NCBI GenBank assembly: GCA_027487905.1
Contig: JAIYCR010000110.1
Location: 1-35,116, forward strand
DNA length: 35,116 nucleotides
Source of the DNA: Rubrivivax sp.
Lineage (GTDB): Bacteria; Pseudomonadota; Gammaproteobacteria; Burkholderiales; Burkholderiaceae_C
Direction: 5' to 3'
In this document: positions 17,191-28,724 of the stretch, piece after piece
Layout: every line of letters starts with the position of its first letter
Position numbering within the stretch: the stretch's first letter is position 1
Position numbers and translations under genes: made by a program
The notes under the pieces: generated by a model
The model's database searches: none
The model's input: the letters and a program-made list of their open reading frames with translations, nothing else
What the model was told of the DNA's origin: nothing

Positions 17191-18732
17191 TCAACCCTGT
17201 GCCGCGACCCGCTCCAGCTTGCTGTGAAGCTTGTTCAGCGCGGCCAGATAGGCCTTGGCCGACGCCACGACGATGTCCGGATCGGCCCCCACGCCGTTGA
17301 CCACCCGACCGCCGTGCTGCAGGCGAACCGTGACCTCCCCCTGCGATTCGGTGCTGCCCGAGGTGATGGCGTTGACCGAATACAGCAGCATCTCCGCCCC
17401 GCTCTGCACCTTGCTCTCGATGGCCTTGAGGCTGGCGTCCACCGGCCCGTTGCCATCGCTCTGCGCCTGGTGCTCCACGTTGCCCGCGGCGAAGGTCACC
17501 GAGGCCTGCGGGCGCTCGCCCGTCTCGGAGCGCTGCGACAGCGCCACCAGCCGGAAGTGCTCCTGATCGGCCGTCACCGACTCGTCCATCACCAGCGCGA
17601 GGATGTCCTCGTCGAAGATGTCGCTCTTGCGATCGGCCAGGTCCTTGAAGCGTGCGAAGGCCGCGTTGACCTCCGACTCGGACGCCATCTCGATGCCCAG
17701 CTCCTGCAGCCGCTGGCGGAAGGCATTGCGCCCGGACAGCTTGCCCAGCACGATCTTGTTGGCCGACCAGCCCACGTCCTCGGCCCGCATGATCTCGTAG
17801 GTGTCGCGCGCCTTGAGCACGCCGTCCTGGTGGATGCCGCTCGCGTGGGCGAAGGCATTCGCGCCCACCACCGCCTTGTTGGGCTGCACGACGAAACCGG
17901 TGGTCTGCGACACCAGCCGCGAGGCGGGCACGATCTGCGAGGTCTCGATGCCCAGCGTCAGGCCGAAGTAGTCGCGGCGGGTGCGCAGTGCCATCACCAC
18001 CTCCTCGAGCGAGCAGTTGCCGGCACGCTCGCCCAGGCCGTTGATCGTGCACTCGATCTGGCGTGCGCCGCCTATCTTCACCCCAGCCAGCGAGTTGGCC
18101 ACCGCCATGCCCAGGTCGTTGTGGCAGTGCACGCTCCAGATCGCCTTGTCGCTGTTGGGCACCCGCTCGCGCAGGTGGCGGATGAAGTTGCCGTACAGCT
18201 CGGGGACGGCGTAGCCGACGGTATCGGGCACGTTGATGGTGGTGGCGCCTTCGGCGATGACCGCCTCGAGCACCCGGCAGAGGAAGTCGACATCAGAGCG
18301 GTAGCCGTCCTCGGGCGAGAACTCCACGTCGCCAGTCAGGTTGCGCGCGAAGCGCACGGCCAGCCGGGCCTGCTCGAACACCTGGTCGGGCGTCATGCGC
18401 AGCTTCTTCTCCATGTGCAGCGCACTGGTGGCGATGAAGGTGTGGATGCGCGACGAGCGAGCACCCTTCAGCGCCTCGGCCGCACGGGCGATGTCGCGGT
18501 CGTTGGCCCGGGCCAGCGAGCACACCGTGCTGTCCTTGATGACGTCGGCGATGGCCTTGACCGCCTCGAAGTCGCCGTTGGACGAGGCGGCGAAGCCCGC
18601 CTCGATCACGTCCACCTTCAGCCGCTCGAGCTGCCGCGCGATGCGCAGCTTCTCGTCGCGGGTCATGGACGCACCGGGCGACTGCTCGCCGTCGCGCAAG
18701 GTGGTGTCGAAGATGATGAGCTTGTCGGTCAT
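17191..18732 (-). CDS. leuA: 2-isopropylmalate synthase
   Basis: First committed step of leucine synthesis: acetyl-CoA plus 2-ketoisovalerate gives 2-isopropylmalate. It is 513 aa from the ATG at 18732 with GAGGA upstream. The frame open back to 18828 crosses the attenuator and is not used. The catalytic barrel has [13 protein letters not shown] with metal ligand D14 and HCHND with H202 and H204, the same numbers as in E. coli LeuA. The C-terminal regulatory domain (after about residue 390) contains [12 protein letters not shown] and binds leucine for feedback inhibition. It is last in the ilvI-ilvH-ilvC-pssA-leuA series and has its own leader peptide and attenuator. Confidence 0.97.
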   Translation of the reverse strand: MTDKLIIFDTTLRDGEQSPGASMTRDEKLRIARQLERLKVDVIEAGFAASSNGDFEAVKAIADVIKDSTVCSLARANDRDIARAAEALKGARSSRIHTFIATSALHMEKKLRMTPDQVFEQARLAVRFARNLTGDVEFSPEDGYRSDVDFLCRVLEAVIAEGATTINVPDTVGYAVPELYGNFIRHLRERVPNSDKAIWSVHCHNDLGMAVANSLAGVKIGGARQIECTINGLGERAGNCSLEEVVMALRTRRDYFGLTLGIETSQIVPASRLVSQTTGFVVQPNKAVVGANAFAHASGIHQDGVLKARDTYEIMRAEDVGWSANKIVLGKLSGRNAFRQRLQELGIEMASESEVNAAFARFKDLADRKSDIFDEDILALVMDESVTADQEHFRLVALSQRSETGERPQASVTFAAGNVEHQAQSDGNGPVDASLKAIESKVQSGAEMLLYSVNAITSGSTESQGEVTVRLQHGGRVVNGVGADPDIVVASAKAYLAALNKLHSKLERVAAQG

Positions 18733-18766
18733 GGTCGTCCTCGGGGCAGGGCTGGGTTGCGGTGCA

Positions 18767-18808
18767 GGGCGGGAATGCGGGGGCGGGAATGCGGGAACGG
18801 AAATGCAA
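18767..18808. repeat. 14-bp tandem repeat in the leuA leader
   Basis: GGGCGGGAATGCGG occurs twice in perfect tandem (18767-18780, 18781-18794). A third, decayed copy (18795-18808, 9 of 14 matching) differs only by G-to-A changes on the plus strand. The array lies between the attenuator hairpin and the leuA ribosome-binding site, so it is part of the leuA 5' untranslated RNA. Confidence 0.8.
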
Positions 18809-18836
18809 ACGGCCCGCTGCGGATGCAAGCGGGCCG
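18801..18836 (-). terminator. Attenuator terminator hairpin of leuA
   Basis: On the minus strand CGGCCCGCT (18836-18828) pairs perfectly with AGCGGGCCG (18818-18810) across a 9-nt loop and is followed at once by TTTGCATTT. It sits 32 nt after the leader peptide stop and about 80 nt before the leuA ATG. Its left arm can instead pair, through GCCCG, with CGGGC in the leader (about 18876-18880). That same leader segment otherwise pairs with GAGCCC (18887-18882). Confidence 0.75.
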
Positions 18837-18867
18837 GTGAAGCGGAACGTGGGGAAGACGTGCGCGG

Positions 18868-18927
18868 TCAGCGAGCCCGGAGGGCTCCTAGCAGCAGGCT
18901 GACGGTGAGGGCTTGGCGCGACGACAT
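18868..18927 (-). CDS. leuA leader peptide (leucine-codon attenuator peptide)
   Basis: A 19-codon ORF on the minus strand, MSSRQALTVSLLLGALRAR then TGA, 26 nt after the pssA stop. Five of 19 codons are Leu, with a run of three (CTG CTG CTA) at codons 11-13 that includes CTA, probably rare in so GC-rich a genome. Directly after the run the RNA forms GAGCCC/GGGCTC (18882-18887 with 18873-18878), and a terminator hairpin follows at 18836-18810. A ribosome stalled at codons 11-13 would cover the first arm, free the second to pair with the terminator arm and let transcription reach leuA. This is the standard logic of leu attenuators. The peptide itself needs no function after synthesis. No strong ribosome-binding site is visible. 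Confidence 0.75.
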   Translation of the reverse strand: MSSRQALTVSLLLGALRAR

Positions 18928-18952
18928 GGACGGAATGTAGCACTGCCCCGCG

Positions 18953-19815
18953 TCAGCGGTGCAAGCCCTCTTCATCGGGCTCGTCGGTGGACGTGGCGAT
19001 GACGCTCACCGGCTTGCCCTTCACCTTGCGGTGGATGTACAGCCCATAGCCGGACAGCCCATACACGCAGAACACCGCGAACAGCACGATGGGCGGGTGG
19101 ATGGTGATCACGGCGATGCCCAGCGCAAAGAGCACCACGACGATGAAGGGAACAGACTTGCGGAAGTTCACGTCCTTGCCGCTGTAGAAGGGCACGTTGG
19201 TGACCATCGTCAGGCCGGCGTAGAGCGCCAGCGCGAAGGCCGCCCAGGGCAGCACCTCATGCTGGTGGACGTTCTTGAAACCGAGGTCGTCGAGCACCCA
19301 GATGAAGCCGGTGACGAGCGCCGCTGCAGCGGGGCTCGGAAGGCCCTGGAAGAAGCGCTTGTCCACCACGCCGATGTTGGTGTTGAAGCGCGCCAGCCGC
19401 AGCGCCGCGCAGGCGCAATAGACGAAGGCGGCCAGCCAGCCCGCCTTGCCCAGTCCCTTGAGCGCCCACTCGTAGACGATGAGCGCCGGGGCCGCCCCGA
19501 AGCTCACCATGTCCGACAGGCTGTCCATCTGCTCGCCGAAGGCGCTCTGCGTGTTGGTCAGCCGCGCGACGCGGCCGTCCAGGCTGTCGAGCACCATGGC
19601 GCAGAACACCCCGATGGCGGCCAGCTCGAAGCGGCCGTTCATCGCCATCACCACCGCATAGAAGCCCCCGAAGAGGGCCGCCACGGTGAAGAGGTTGGGC
19701 AAGATGTAGATGCCCTTGCGCCGGGGGCGCACGAGACCTTCGGGCTCGTCGGCGAGCGATTCCTTGTCGTCTGGCATGGCCTGATTGTCGGTCCCGCCGC
19801 CGCCCTTGGCCGACA

Positions 19816-19816
<1 letters not shown>
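18953..19816 (-). CDS. pssA: CDP-diacylglycerol-serine O-phosphatidyltransferase (phosphatidylserine synthase)
   Basis: Makes phosphatidylserine, the precursor of phosphatidylethanolamine, at the inner membrane. It is 287 aa from the ATG at 19816, which overlaps the ilvC stop as TGATG; an ATG at 19777 (274 aa, MPDDKESLAD) is an alternative. The CDP-alcohol phosphotransferase signature DG-x2-AR-x8-G-x3-D-x3-D is complete (D80, G81, A84, R85, G94, D98, D102). Multiple membrane helices follow, and the C-terminus is a soluble acidic tail. It belongs to the integral-membrane type II PssA family, not the E. coli-type enzyme. It is lodged between ilvC and leuA, so lipid synthesis is co-transcribed with branched-chain amino acid genes. 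Confidence 0.93.
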
Positions 19817-20895
<1,079 letters not shown>

Positions 20896-21387
20896 CTAGA
20901 CGCGCAGGATGCGCTCGCCCCGGCCGATGCCGCTGGTGCCGGTGCGCACCGTCTCCAGGATGGATGCACGGTCGATGGCCACCAGGAAGGCATCGAGCTT
21001 GGCTGCGTCCCCGGTGAGTTCGATCGTGTAGGTCTTCTCGGTGACGTCGATGATGCGGCCCCGGAAGATGTCGGCCATGCGCTTCATCTCGTCGCGCTCC
21101 TTGCCGACCGCGCGCACCTTCACCAGCATGAGCTCGCGCTCGGTGAAGGCACCCTCGGTGAGGTCCACCACCTTGACCACCTCGATGAGGCGGTTCAGGT
21201 GCTTGGTGATCTGCTCGATCACGTCGGCCGAGCCGGTCGTGACGATGGTCATGCGCGACAGCGAGGCGTCCTCGGTGGGCGCCACCGTCAGGCTCTCGAT
21301 GTTGTAGCCGCGGGCGGAGAACAGCGCGACGACGCGCGACAGCGCGCCAGGCTCGTTCTCGAGCAGCAGGGCAATGATGTGCTTCAT
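20896..21387 (-). CDS. ilvH: Acetolactate synthase small (regulatory) subunit
   Basis: Regulatory partner of IlvI that stimulates activity and gives valine feedback inhibition. It is 163 aa, the standard length. The N-terminal ACT domain is at about 3-75 (MKHIIALLLENEPGALSRV, then GYNIESLTVAPTED); the C-terminal ALS_ss domain has RELMLVKV and ends GTSGIGRGERILRV. It lies 166 bp downstream of ilvI, with a 9-bp-stem hairpin in the gap, and 63 bp before ilvC. Confidence 0.97.
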   Translation of the reverse strand: MKHIIALLLENEPGALSRVVALFSARGYNIESLTVAPTEDASLSRMTIVTTGSADVIEQITKHLNRLIEVVKVVDLTEGAFTERELMLVKVRAVGKERDEMKRMADIFRGRIIDVTEKTYTIELTGDAAKLDAFLVAIDRASILETVRTGTSGIGRGERILRV

Positions 21388-21513
21388 GGTCTGCGGGAGT
21401 CGCCATCGTGCGCTCTGCGGTGGCAGCGCGCCTGGGTCGGCTCCGTGTGGAAGGTTGGAGGGAGAGGCAATGAGGCAGAGGGCTGAATGGCCTTGAACGC
21501 GGAGGCGGCACCC

Positions 21514-21536
21514 GTGCGCAGCGGGTGGCTGCGCAC
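21514..21536. repeat. Hairpin between ilvI and ilvH
   Basis: GTGCGCAGC (21514-21522) and GCTGCGCAC (21528-21536) are perfect 9-bp arms with a 5-nt loop, 17 nt after the ilvI stop. No U-tract follows on the minus strand, so it is more likely an RNA-stability or processing structure than a terminator. The rest of the 166-bp gap shows no gene. Confidence 0.5.
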
Positions 21537-21553
21537 GTCGACGCCTGCGCCGA

Positions 21554-23323
21554 TCAGAGGTCTTCGGAGCCCAGCAGCATCTCGGTGATGCCCTTGCCGG
21601 CCTGCACCATCGGCCAGACGTTTTCGGTCTGGTCGGTGCGGATGTCCAGGAACACGGTGCGGTCCTTCAGCCGGATGGCCTCGCGCAGCGCCGGCTCGAC
21701 GTCCCGCGGGTGCTCGATGAGCAGGCCCACATGGCCATAGGCCTCGGCGAGCTTCACGAAATCGGGCAGCGCGTCCATGTAGCTGTGCGAATAGCGGCCG
21801 CCGTAGTCGAGCTGCTGCCACTGCCGCACCATGCCCAGGTAGCGGTTGTTCAGCGAGATGACCTTCACCGGCGTCTCGTACTGCTTGCAGGTGGACAGCT
21901 CCTGGATGCACATCTGGATCGAGCCTTCGCCGGTGATGCAGAAGACGTCCGACTCGGGCTTGGCCAGCTTGATGCCCATGGCGTAGGGCAGGCCCACGCC
22001 CATCGTGCCCAGGCCGCCGGAGTTGATCCAGCGCCGCGGCTGGTCGAAGCGGTAGTACTGGGCCGCCCACATCTGGTGCTGGCCCACGTCGGACGTGATG
22101 TAGGTGTCGCGGTCGCGGGTGAGCTCCCAGAGCTTTTCCACCACGAACTGCGGCTTGATCAGCGTGTCGCTCGTCTTGTACTTGAGGCAGTCGCGGCCGC
22201 GCCAGGCGTTGATCTGGTTCCACCAGGCCGACAGCGCCGCCGGGTCGGCCCGCGTCTGCGCCTCGCGGATCTGGGCGATCAGCTCCTGCAGCACGTCCTT
22301 GACGTCCCCGACGATGGGGATGTCCACCTTCACCCGCTTGGAGATCGACGACGGGTCGATGTCCACATGGATGATCTTGCGCTCCACCGAAGCGAAGTGC
22401 TTGGGGTTGCCGATGACGCGGTCGTCGAAGCGCGCCCCCACGGCCAGCAGCACGTCGCAGTGCTGCATGGTCATGTTGGCTTCGTAGGTGCCGTGCATGC
22501 CCAGCATGCCCAGGAAGCGCGGGTCGGTGGACGGGAAGGCGCCCAGGCCCATCAACGTGTTGGTGCAGGGGTAGCCCAGCAGGTCGACGAGCTCGCGCAG
22601 CTCGGCCGAGGCCTCGCCCAGGATGACGCCGCCGCCGGTGTAGATGTAGGGGCGCTCGGCGCCCAGCAGCAGCTGCACGGCCTTGCGGATCTGCCCGCCG
22701 TGGCCCTTGCGGACCGGGTTGTAGGAGCGCATCTCCACCCGCTCGGGGTAGCTGAAGGCGGTCTTGTGCAGCGACACGTCCTTGGGCACGTCCACCACCA
22801 CCGGGCCGGGTCGGCCGGTGCGCGCGATGTGGAAGGCCTTCTTCATGGTGAGCGCCAGGTCGCGCACGTCCTTCACCAGGAAGTTGTGCTTGACGATGGG
22901 GCGGGTGATGCCCACGGTGTCGCACTCCTGGAAGGCGTCCAGGCCGATGGCCGGCGTGGGAACCTGCCCGGTGATGATCACCATCGGGATGGAGTCCATG
23001 TAGGCGGTGGCGATGCCGGTGATGGCATTGGTCACGCCGGGGCCGGAGGTGACCAGCGCCACGCCAACGTCGCCGGTGGCGCGGGCGTAGCCGTCGGCGG
23101 CGTGCACCGCGGCCTGCTCGTGCCGCACCAGCACATGCTCGATGGTGTTCTGCTTGTACAGCGCGTCGTAGATGTACAGGACCGCGCCGCCTGGGTAGCC
23201 CCAGAGGTACTTGACCCCTTCGGCCTGCAGGCATCGGACCAGGATTTCCGAGCCGTTGATCTCGGCGTCGGCGCTTGCCGCCGGCGCAGCGGCGCGGCGG
23301 ACTTCAGGGGTGGACATGTCCAT
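21554..23323 (-). CDS. ilvI: Acetolactate synthase large (catalytic) subunit, biosynthetic
   Basis: ThDP- and FAD-dependent enzyme joining two pyruvates, or pyruvate and 2-oxobutyrate. It is 589 aa. The ATG at 23323 has AGAGG seven bases upstream; a second ATG at 23317 and the open frame up to 24202 are not favoured. The catalytic Glu of the ThDP domain is E69 in [19 protein letters not shown]. The C-terminal ThDP motif reads GEGSIQM...NN instead of the usual GDG...NN, with an acidic residue kept at the metal position. First gene of ilvI-ilvH-ilvC; divergent from the sigma-factor operon over a gap of about 220 bp. No branched-chain leader peptide was found in that gap. Confidence 0.97.
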   Translation of the reverse strand: MDMSTPEVRRAAAPAASADAEINGSEILVRCLQAEGVKYLWGYPGGAVLYIYDALYKQNTIEHVLVRHEQAAVHAADGYARATGDVGVALVTSGPGVTNAITGIATAYMDSIPMVIITGQVPTPAIGLDAFQECDTVGITRPIVKHNFLVKDVRDLALTMKKAFHIARTGRPGPVVVDVPKDVSLHKTAFSYPERVEMRSYNPVRKGHGGQIRKAVQLLLGAERPYIYTGGGVILGEASAELRELVDLLGYPCTNTLMGLGAFPSTDPRFLGMLGMHGTYEANMTMQHCDVLLAVGARFDDRVIGNPKHFASVERKIIHVDIDPSSISKRVKVDIPIVGDVKDVLQELIAQIREAQTRADPAALSAWWNQINAWRGRDCLKYKTSDTLIKPQFVVEKLWELTRDRDTYITSDVGQHQMWAAQYYRFDQPRRWINSGGLGTMGVGLPYAMGIKLAKPESDVFCITGEGSIQMCIQELSTCKQYETPVKVISLNNRYLGMVRQWQQLDYGGRYSHSYMDALPDFVKLAEAYGHVGLLIEHPRDVEPALREAIRLKDRTVFLDIRTDQTENVWPMVQAGKGITEMLLGSEDL

Positions 23324-23545
23324 GGGAGAACCTCTGTGAATTTCTCTGACGAAAAACCATCGGTGCACCTCTCCGCGCCCTTTTGAGGCGGGTGTGGTGC
23401 GAAAAGGAACGCGCGAAGGGGCTGGCTCGATCGGCCGACCGCCCGGGTCCGGGGTCGTTGTGCAGCGCGGGAGTATCGCATCGCCCGGGCCCGCCGGGCA
23501 CGGATGCCATACTGTGCGGCTTTTGCAGCGCCCGATGCCCCTCTT

Positions 23546-24118
23546 TTGGCCACCGACAACGAGCTTTCGGAGTTCCTGAAGAGCGTCGAGAAACGCGCCT
23601 TCAAGCGGACCGTCTTCGCCGTCCGGGACGACGAGGCGGCGCTGGACATCGTGCAGGACGCGATGATCCGGCTTGCGGAAAAGTACGCCGAGAAGACCCC
23701 GGCCGAATGGCCGCTTCTGTTCCAGCGCATCCTGTCCAACGCTACGATGGACTGGTTCCGGCGCCAGAAGGTGCGCGGGGCGCTGTTCCACAACTTCTCC
23801 GACTTCGACGGCGGCGGCGACGACTCCACCAGCGATTTCGACCTGCTCGAGGTGCTGGCCGCCTCGGACGGGTCCTCCGCCAGCGAAAGCGCGTCCGATG
23901 CCGTTTCCCGGGCCCAGATCCTGCAGATGATCGAAACCGAGGTCGCCGCACTGCCCGGACGTCAACGGGAAGCCTTCCTGCTGCGTTACTGGGAGGAATT
24001 CGACGTTGCCGAAACCGCGCTGGCCATGGGTTGCTCCGAAGGGAGCGTCAAGACCCACTGCTCCCGCGCGGTGCATGCCTTGGCCAAGTCCTTGAAGGCG
24101 AAAGGAATTTCCTTGTGA
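23546..24118 (+). CDS. RNA polymerase sigma factor, ECF-like
   Basis: A small sigma-70-family factor with regions 2 and 4 only. From TTG at 23546 it is 190 aa and begins (M)[20 protein letters not shown], the conserved family start as I recall it. An in-frame ATG at 23504 would add 14 residues ([14 protein letters not shown]) that look unconserved. Region 2 is at about 20-75 ([19 protein letters not shown], then [16 protein letters not shown]). A Gly/Asp/Ser-rich linker follows (about 85-120). Region 4 is at 125-185 ([39 protein letters not shown]). Its stop overlaps the next start as GTGA. It is first in a five-gene overlapping chain and divergent from ilvI. The regulon is unknown. Confidence 0.9.
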   Translation: MATDNELSEFLKSVEKRAFKRTVFAVRDDEAALDIVQDAMIRLAEKYAEKTPAEWPLLFQRILSNATMDWFRRQKVRGALFHNFSDFDGGGDDSTSDFDLLEVLAASDGSSASESASDAVSRAQILQMIETEVAALPGRQREAFLLRYWEEFDVAETALAMGCSEGSVKTHCSRAVHALAKSLKAKGISL

Positions 24119-24561
24119 ACCCGCTGCCCGACCCGTCCGCTGCCCGCCTTGCCGGCCCGGCCGGCACCGAACTCGCTTCGGTGCTGGGCGGGCGGGTTGC
24201 ACGCGCGCTCACGGCGCGCGCCGAGGCGGTGAACCCTGACATCGGCGAGCGCCTGCGCGTGGCCCGTCGGCAGGCGCTCGAGATGGCGCGCGTGCGTCGC
24301 CTGGCGCTGATGCCCGCGGTGGCCCCCTCGGTTGCAGGCGGCGGCACGCTGGCGGCGTCCGGCGGCTGGCTCGGGCGCCTGGGCGGCTTCCTTCCGGCGC
24401 TGGCGCTGGCCATGGGCCTGCTGGGCATTCAGGTCTGGCATGAGCAGACGCTGATCCACGCCGCCGTCGAGATCGACGTCGCGCTGCTGGGCGACGACGT
24501 CCCGCCCACGGCCTACGCCGACCCCGGCTTCATCGAGTTCCTGCGGGAGCCGCCGCCGTGA
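24115..24561 (+). CDS. DUF3619 family membrane protein, possible anti-sigma factor
   Basis: A 148-aa protein from a GTG that overlaps the sigma-factor stop as GTGA. The N-terminal part (1-65) is a charged, probably helical cytoplasmic segment ([21 protein letters not shown]). One membrane helix lies at about 90-107 ([18 protein letters not shown]). The C-terminal tail ends [22 protein letters not shown], a motif typical of DUF3619. No function is established for the family as far as I know. Position right after a small sigma factor and a soluble-helix-plus-one-TM layout resemble anti-sigma factors; that role is inference. The GTG start is preceded by AAAGGAA in the sigma gene. Confidence 0.85.
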   Translation: MNPLPDPSAARLAGPAGTELASVLGGRVARALTARAEAVNPDIGERLRVARRQALEMARVRRLALMPAVAPSVAGGGTLAASGGWLGRLGGFLPALALAMGLLGIQVWHEQTLIHAAVEIDVALLGDDVPPTAYADPGFIEFLREPPP

Positions 24562-25373
24562 GCCCCGCAGCGCGCATCGGTCTGGTCTTCGGCACCGTGA
24601 TGTTCGTCGGTGCCGGCGCAGCCCTGGGGCTTGAATCGGGCAGCGGCACTGCGGTGAGCATTCCGTCGCTGGCCGGCTTCGCCACGGTGTCTGAATCCGG
24701 CCCGCGCTGGGCAAGCCTCACCCCCGTGCAGCGCGACATCCTCTCGCCGCTGCAGGACGACTGGTCGGCCATCGACGCCGGCCGCAAGCAGAAGTGGCTC
24801 GAACTGGCAGCCCGCTACCCCACGCTGTCCGGCCCCGAGCAGTCGCGCATCCGCGAGCGCATGGCCGAATGGGCCCGGCTCACGCCGTCGCAGCGGGGCG
24901 AGGCGCGCGCCAATTTCCAGCAGGCCACCCGAACGCCCGCCGCGGACCGGCAGGCCCAGTGGCAGGCCTACCAGGCGCTCCCCGCCGAGGAACGTTCGCG
25001 CCTCGCCGGCCGCGCCGTCGACCCGGCCCGCAGCGGCGCAACGGCCACCGCCGGCGCCAACCCGCGGGCCACACCCGACCGCGCCCGCGACCAGGCCTCG
25101 TCCAGCAAGACCAACATCGTGCCCAACCCGGTGTTCACCGCCGCGCCGCGGCCGGTGGGCCCCACGGTGGTGCGATCCGGCCCCGGAGCCACCACCACCC
25201 TGGTGAACCGGCAGCCCTCGCCGCCCGTGCATCAGCTGCCCGGGCTGCCCAAGGTGCCGGCCACACCCATGCTGGTGGACCAGAACACCCTGCTGCCCCA
25301 GCGCGGGCCGCAGGCGGCGGCCGTGCTCGGTGCCCCGCCGGCCACCACCCAGACGGAAGTGCAAGGCGAGTGA
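24558..25373 (+). CDS. DUF3106 family protein, probably envelope-anchored
   Basis: A 271-aa protein starting at a GTG that overlaps the DUF3619 stop (GTGA). A hydrophobic N-terminal segment (about 6-24, IGLVFGTVMFVGAGAALGL) is a signal or anchor. The conserved part (about 50-125) has Trp-rich helical motifs, PRWASLTPVQRDILSPLQDD, RKQKWLELAARYPTL and RMAEWARLTPSQRGEARANF, typical of DUF3106. The C-terminal half (from about 155) is low-complexity, Pro/Ala/Thr-rich and probably disordered. The function is unknown. The repeated W..L.P.QR pattern resembles periplasmic metal- or stress-sensing helical proteins, but that is only an analogy. Confidence 0.85.
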   Translation: MSPAARIGLVFGTVMFVGAGAALGLESGSGTAVSIPSLAGFATVSESGPRWASLTPVQRDILSPLQDDWSAIDAGRKQKWLELAARYPTLSGPEQSRIRERMAEWARLTPSQRGEARANFQQATRTPAADRQAQWQAYQALPAEERSRLAGRAVDPARSGATATAGANPRATPDRARDQASSSKTNIVPNPVFTAAPRPVGPTVVRSGPGATTTLVNRQPSPPVHQLPGLPKVPATPMLVDQNTLLPQRGPQAAAVLGAPPATTQTEVQGE

Positions 25374-25921
25374 GCGCGGCGGCCCCGACCGGCGCGCCAG
25401 CGGCCGGCCCGCCCAGCGTGCCCAGCGTGCGGCGCCGCCTGGTCTGCCTGCTGTACGAAGGCATCCTGCTCTTCGCGGTGGTGACGATCGCCGCCCTGGT
25501 CTTCTCGCTGGTGATGCAGCAGCGCCATGCGCTGACCTGGCGCGGTGCGGCAATGGCCTTCCTCTTCGTGGTGATGGGCCTTTACTTCACCTGGTGCTGG
25601 CGTCGGGGCGGCCAGACCCTGGCGATGCAGACCTGGCACATCCGCGTGCAGACCACCAGCGGCGAACCCCTGTCGATGCGTCGCGCCCTGGCCCGCTATG
25701 TCTGTGCCTATGTCTGGATGCTGCCGCCCCTGGCGCTGGTGGCCGTCAACGGACTGGACGCCGTGGGCGTGGGCGGCGCCACCGCCATCGTGCTGGCCTG
25801 GGTGCTGGGATATGGCCTGGCTTCGCGCGCGCACCCGGACCGGCAGTTCTGGCACGACGCCCTGTGCGGAACCCGGCTGGTCACCCACCGGCCCGTGCGG
25901 CCGCCCAAGACCACCCGATGA
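25370..25921 (+). CDS. RDD family integral membrane protein
   Basis: A 183-aa protein from a GTG overlapping the DUF3106 stop (GTGA). About four hydrophobic helices are visible: LLYEGILLFAVVTIAALVF, AAMAFLFVVMGLYFTWCW, YVCAYVWMLPPLALVAVNG and TAIVLAWVLGYGLA. RDD features are the Arg-rich start of the first helix (VRRRLVCLLYEG), with Glu in place of the usual Asp, GQTLAMQTWHIRVQTTSGEPLS, and RQFWHDALCGTRLV at the end. RDD proteins are poorly understood; some act in transport. Its coupling to the sigma/DUF3619/DUF3106 genes suggests a shared envelope role. Confidence 0.88.
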   Translation: MSAAAPTGAPAAGPPSVPSVRRRLVCLLYEGILLFAVVTIAALVFSLVMQQRHALTWRGAAMAFLFVVMGLYFTWCWRRGGQTLAMQTWHIRVQTTSGEPLSMRRALARYVCAYVWMLPPLALVAVNGLDAVGVGGATAIVLAWVLGYGLASRAHPDRQFWHDALCGTRLVTHRPVRPPKTTR

Positions 25922-26550
25922 ACCTGCCCGCCGGCGCACCCGACAACGCGGCCACGACTGCCGCCCGCACGCCCTTCACGCTGTGCGTCTACTGCGGCTC
26001 CCGGCCCGGCGACGACCCGGCCTTCAGCCAGGCCGCCGCTGCCGTCGGGCAGGAGATCGGCCGGCGCGGCTGGCGCCTGGTCTATGGCGGGGGCCGCGCC
26101 GGGCTGATGGGCACGGTGGCCGACGCCGCGCTGCAGGCGGGCGCCCATGTGACCGGCGTGATCCCGCAGTCGCTGATGACCCGTGAGCTTGGCCACACCG
26201 CGCTGCAGGAGCAGCACGTGGTGCGGACCATGCACGAGCGCAAGCAGATGATGGCCGAGCGGGCCGACGCCTTCCTGGCCTTGCCCGGCGGCATCGGCAC
26301 CTTCGAGGAACTGTTCGAGGTGTGGACCTGGCGCCAGCTGGGCTACCACGACAAGCCGGTCGGGCTGCTGGACGTGGCGGGCTACTACGCACCGCTGCGG
26401 GCCTTCATCGCCAGTGGCCGCGACCACGGCTTCCTGTCGACCGCGCAGCTCGAGCTGCTGCAGGCGGGCGACGAGCCGGTCGAACTGCTGGAGCGCCTGC
26501 ACCGCCTGGCGCAGGTCGCCACGCAGCCGGACGACTACCGGCGGATCTGA
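25918..26550 (+). CDS. LOG family protein (TIGR00730-type nucleoside-5'-monophosphate phosphoribohydrolase)
   Basis: A 210-aa enzyme of the LOG (Lonely Guy) family, which splits nucleoside monophosphates into base and ribose 5-phosphate; in plants and some bacteria the substrates are cytokinin nucleotides. The N-terminus VYCGSRPGDDPAF, the nucleotide loop YGGGRAGLMG and the signature PGGIGTFEELFEVWTW (PGGxGTxxE) are all present. The ATG at 25918 overlaps the RDD stop as ATGA. Fifth and last in the overlapping chain, followed by a small hairpin and convergent with glnB. The physiological substrate is not known from sequence. Confidence 0.93.
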   Translation: MNLPAGAPDNAATTAARTPFTLCVYCGSRPGDDPAFSQAAAAVGQEIGRRGWRLVYGGGRAGLMGTVADAALQAGAHVTGVIPQSLMTRELGHTALQEQHVVRTMHERKQMMAERADAFLALPGGIGTFEELFEVWTWRQLGYHDKPVGLLDVAGYYAPLRAFIASGRDHGFLSTAQLELLQAGDEPVELLERLHRLAQVATQPDDYRRI

Positions 26551-26555
26551 TCGGA

Positions 26556-26570
26556 GGGTGCCTCGCACCC
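26556..26570. terminator. Short hairpin between convergent LOG gene and glnB
   Basis: GGGTGC (26556-26561) and GCACCC (26565-26570) make a 6-bp stem with a 3-nt loop in the 37-bp gap between two convergent stop codons. It could serve both directions, but neither side has a strong T-run. Confidence 0.4.
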
Positions 26571-26587
26571 CCCTTCGTCAGGGCGCC

Positions 26588-28722
<2,135 letters not shown>

Positions 28723-28724
<2 letters not shown>

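Noticed and set aside
23324-23545. Possible branched-chain leader peptide or attenuator for ilvI
   Set aside because: No short ORF with a run of Leu, Val or Ile codons and no terminator hairpin with a U-tract was found on the minus strand in this gap.
21554-24202. An 882-codon frame extending ilvI into the sigma-factor genes
   Set aside because: The true ilvI start at 23323 has a ribosome-binding site; the extra part is antisense to the sigma factor and DUF3619 gene.
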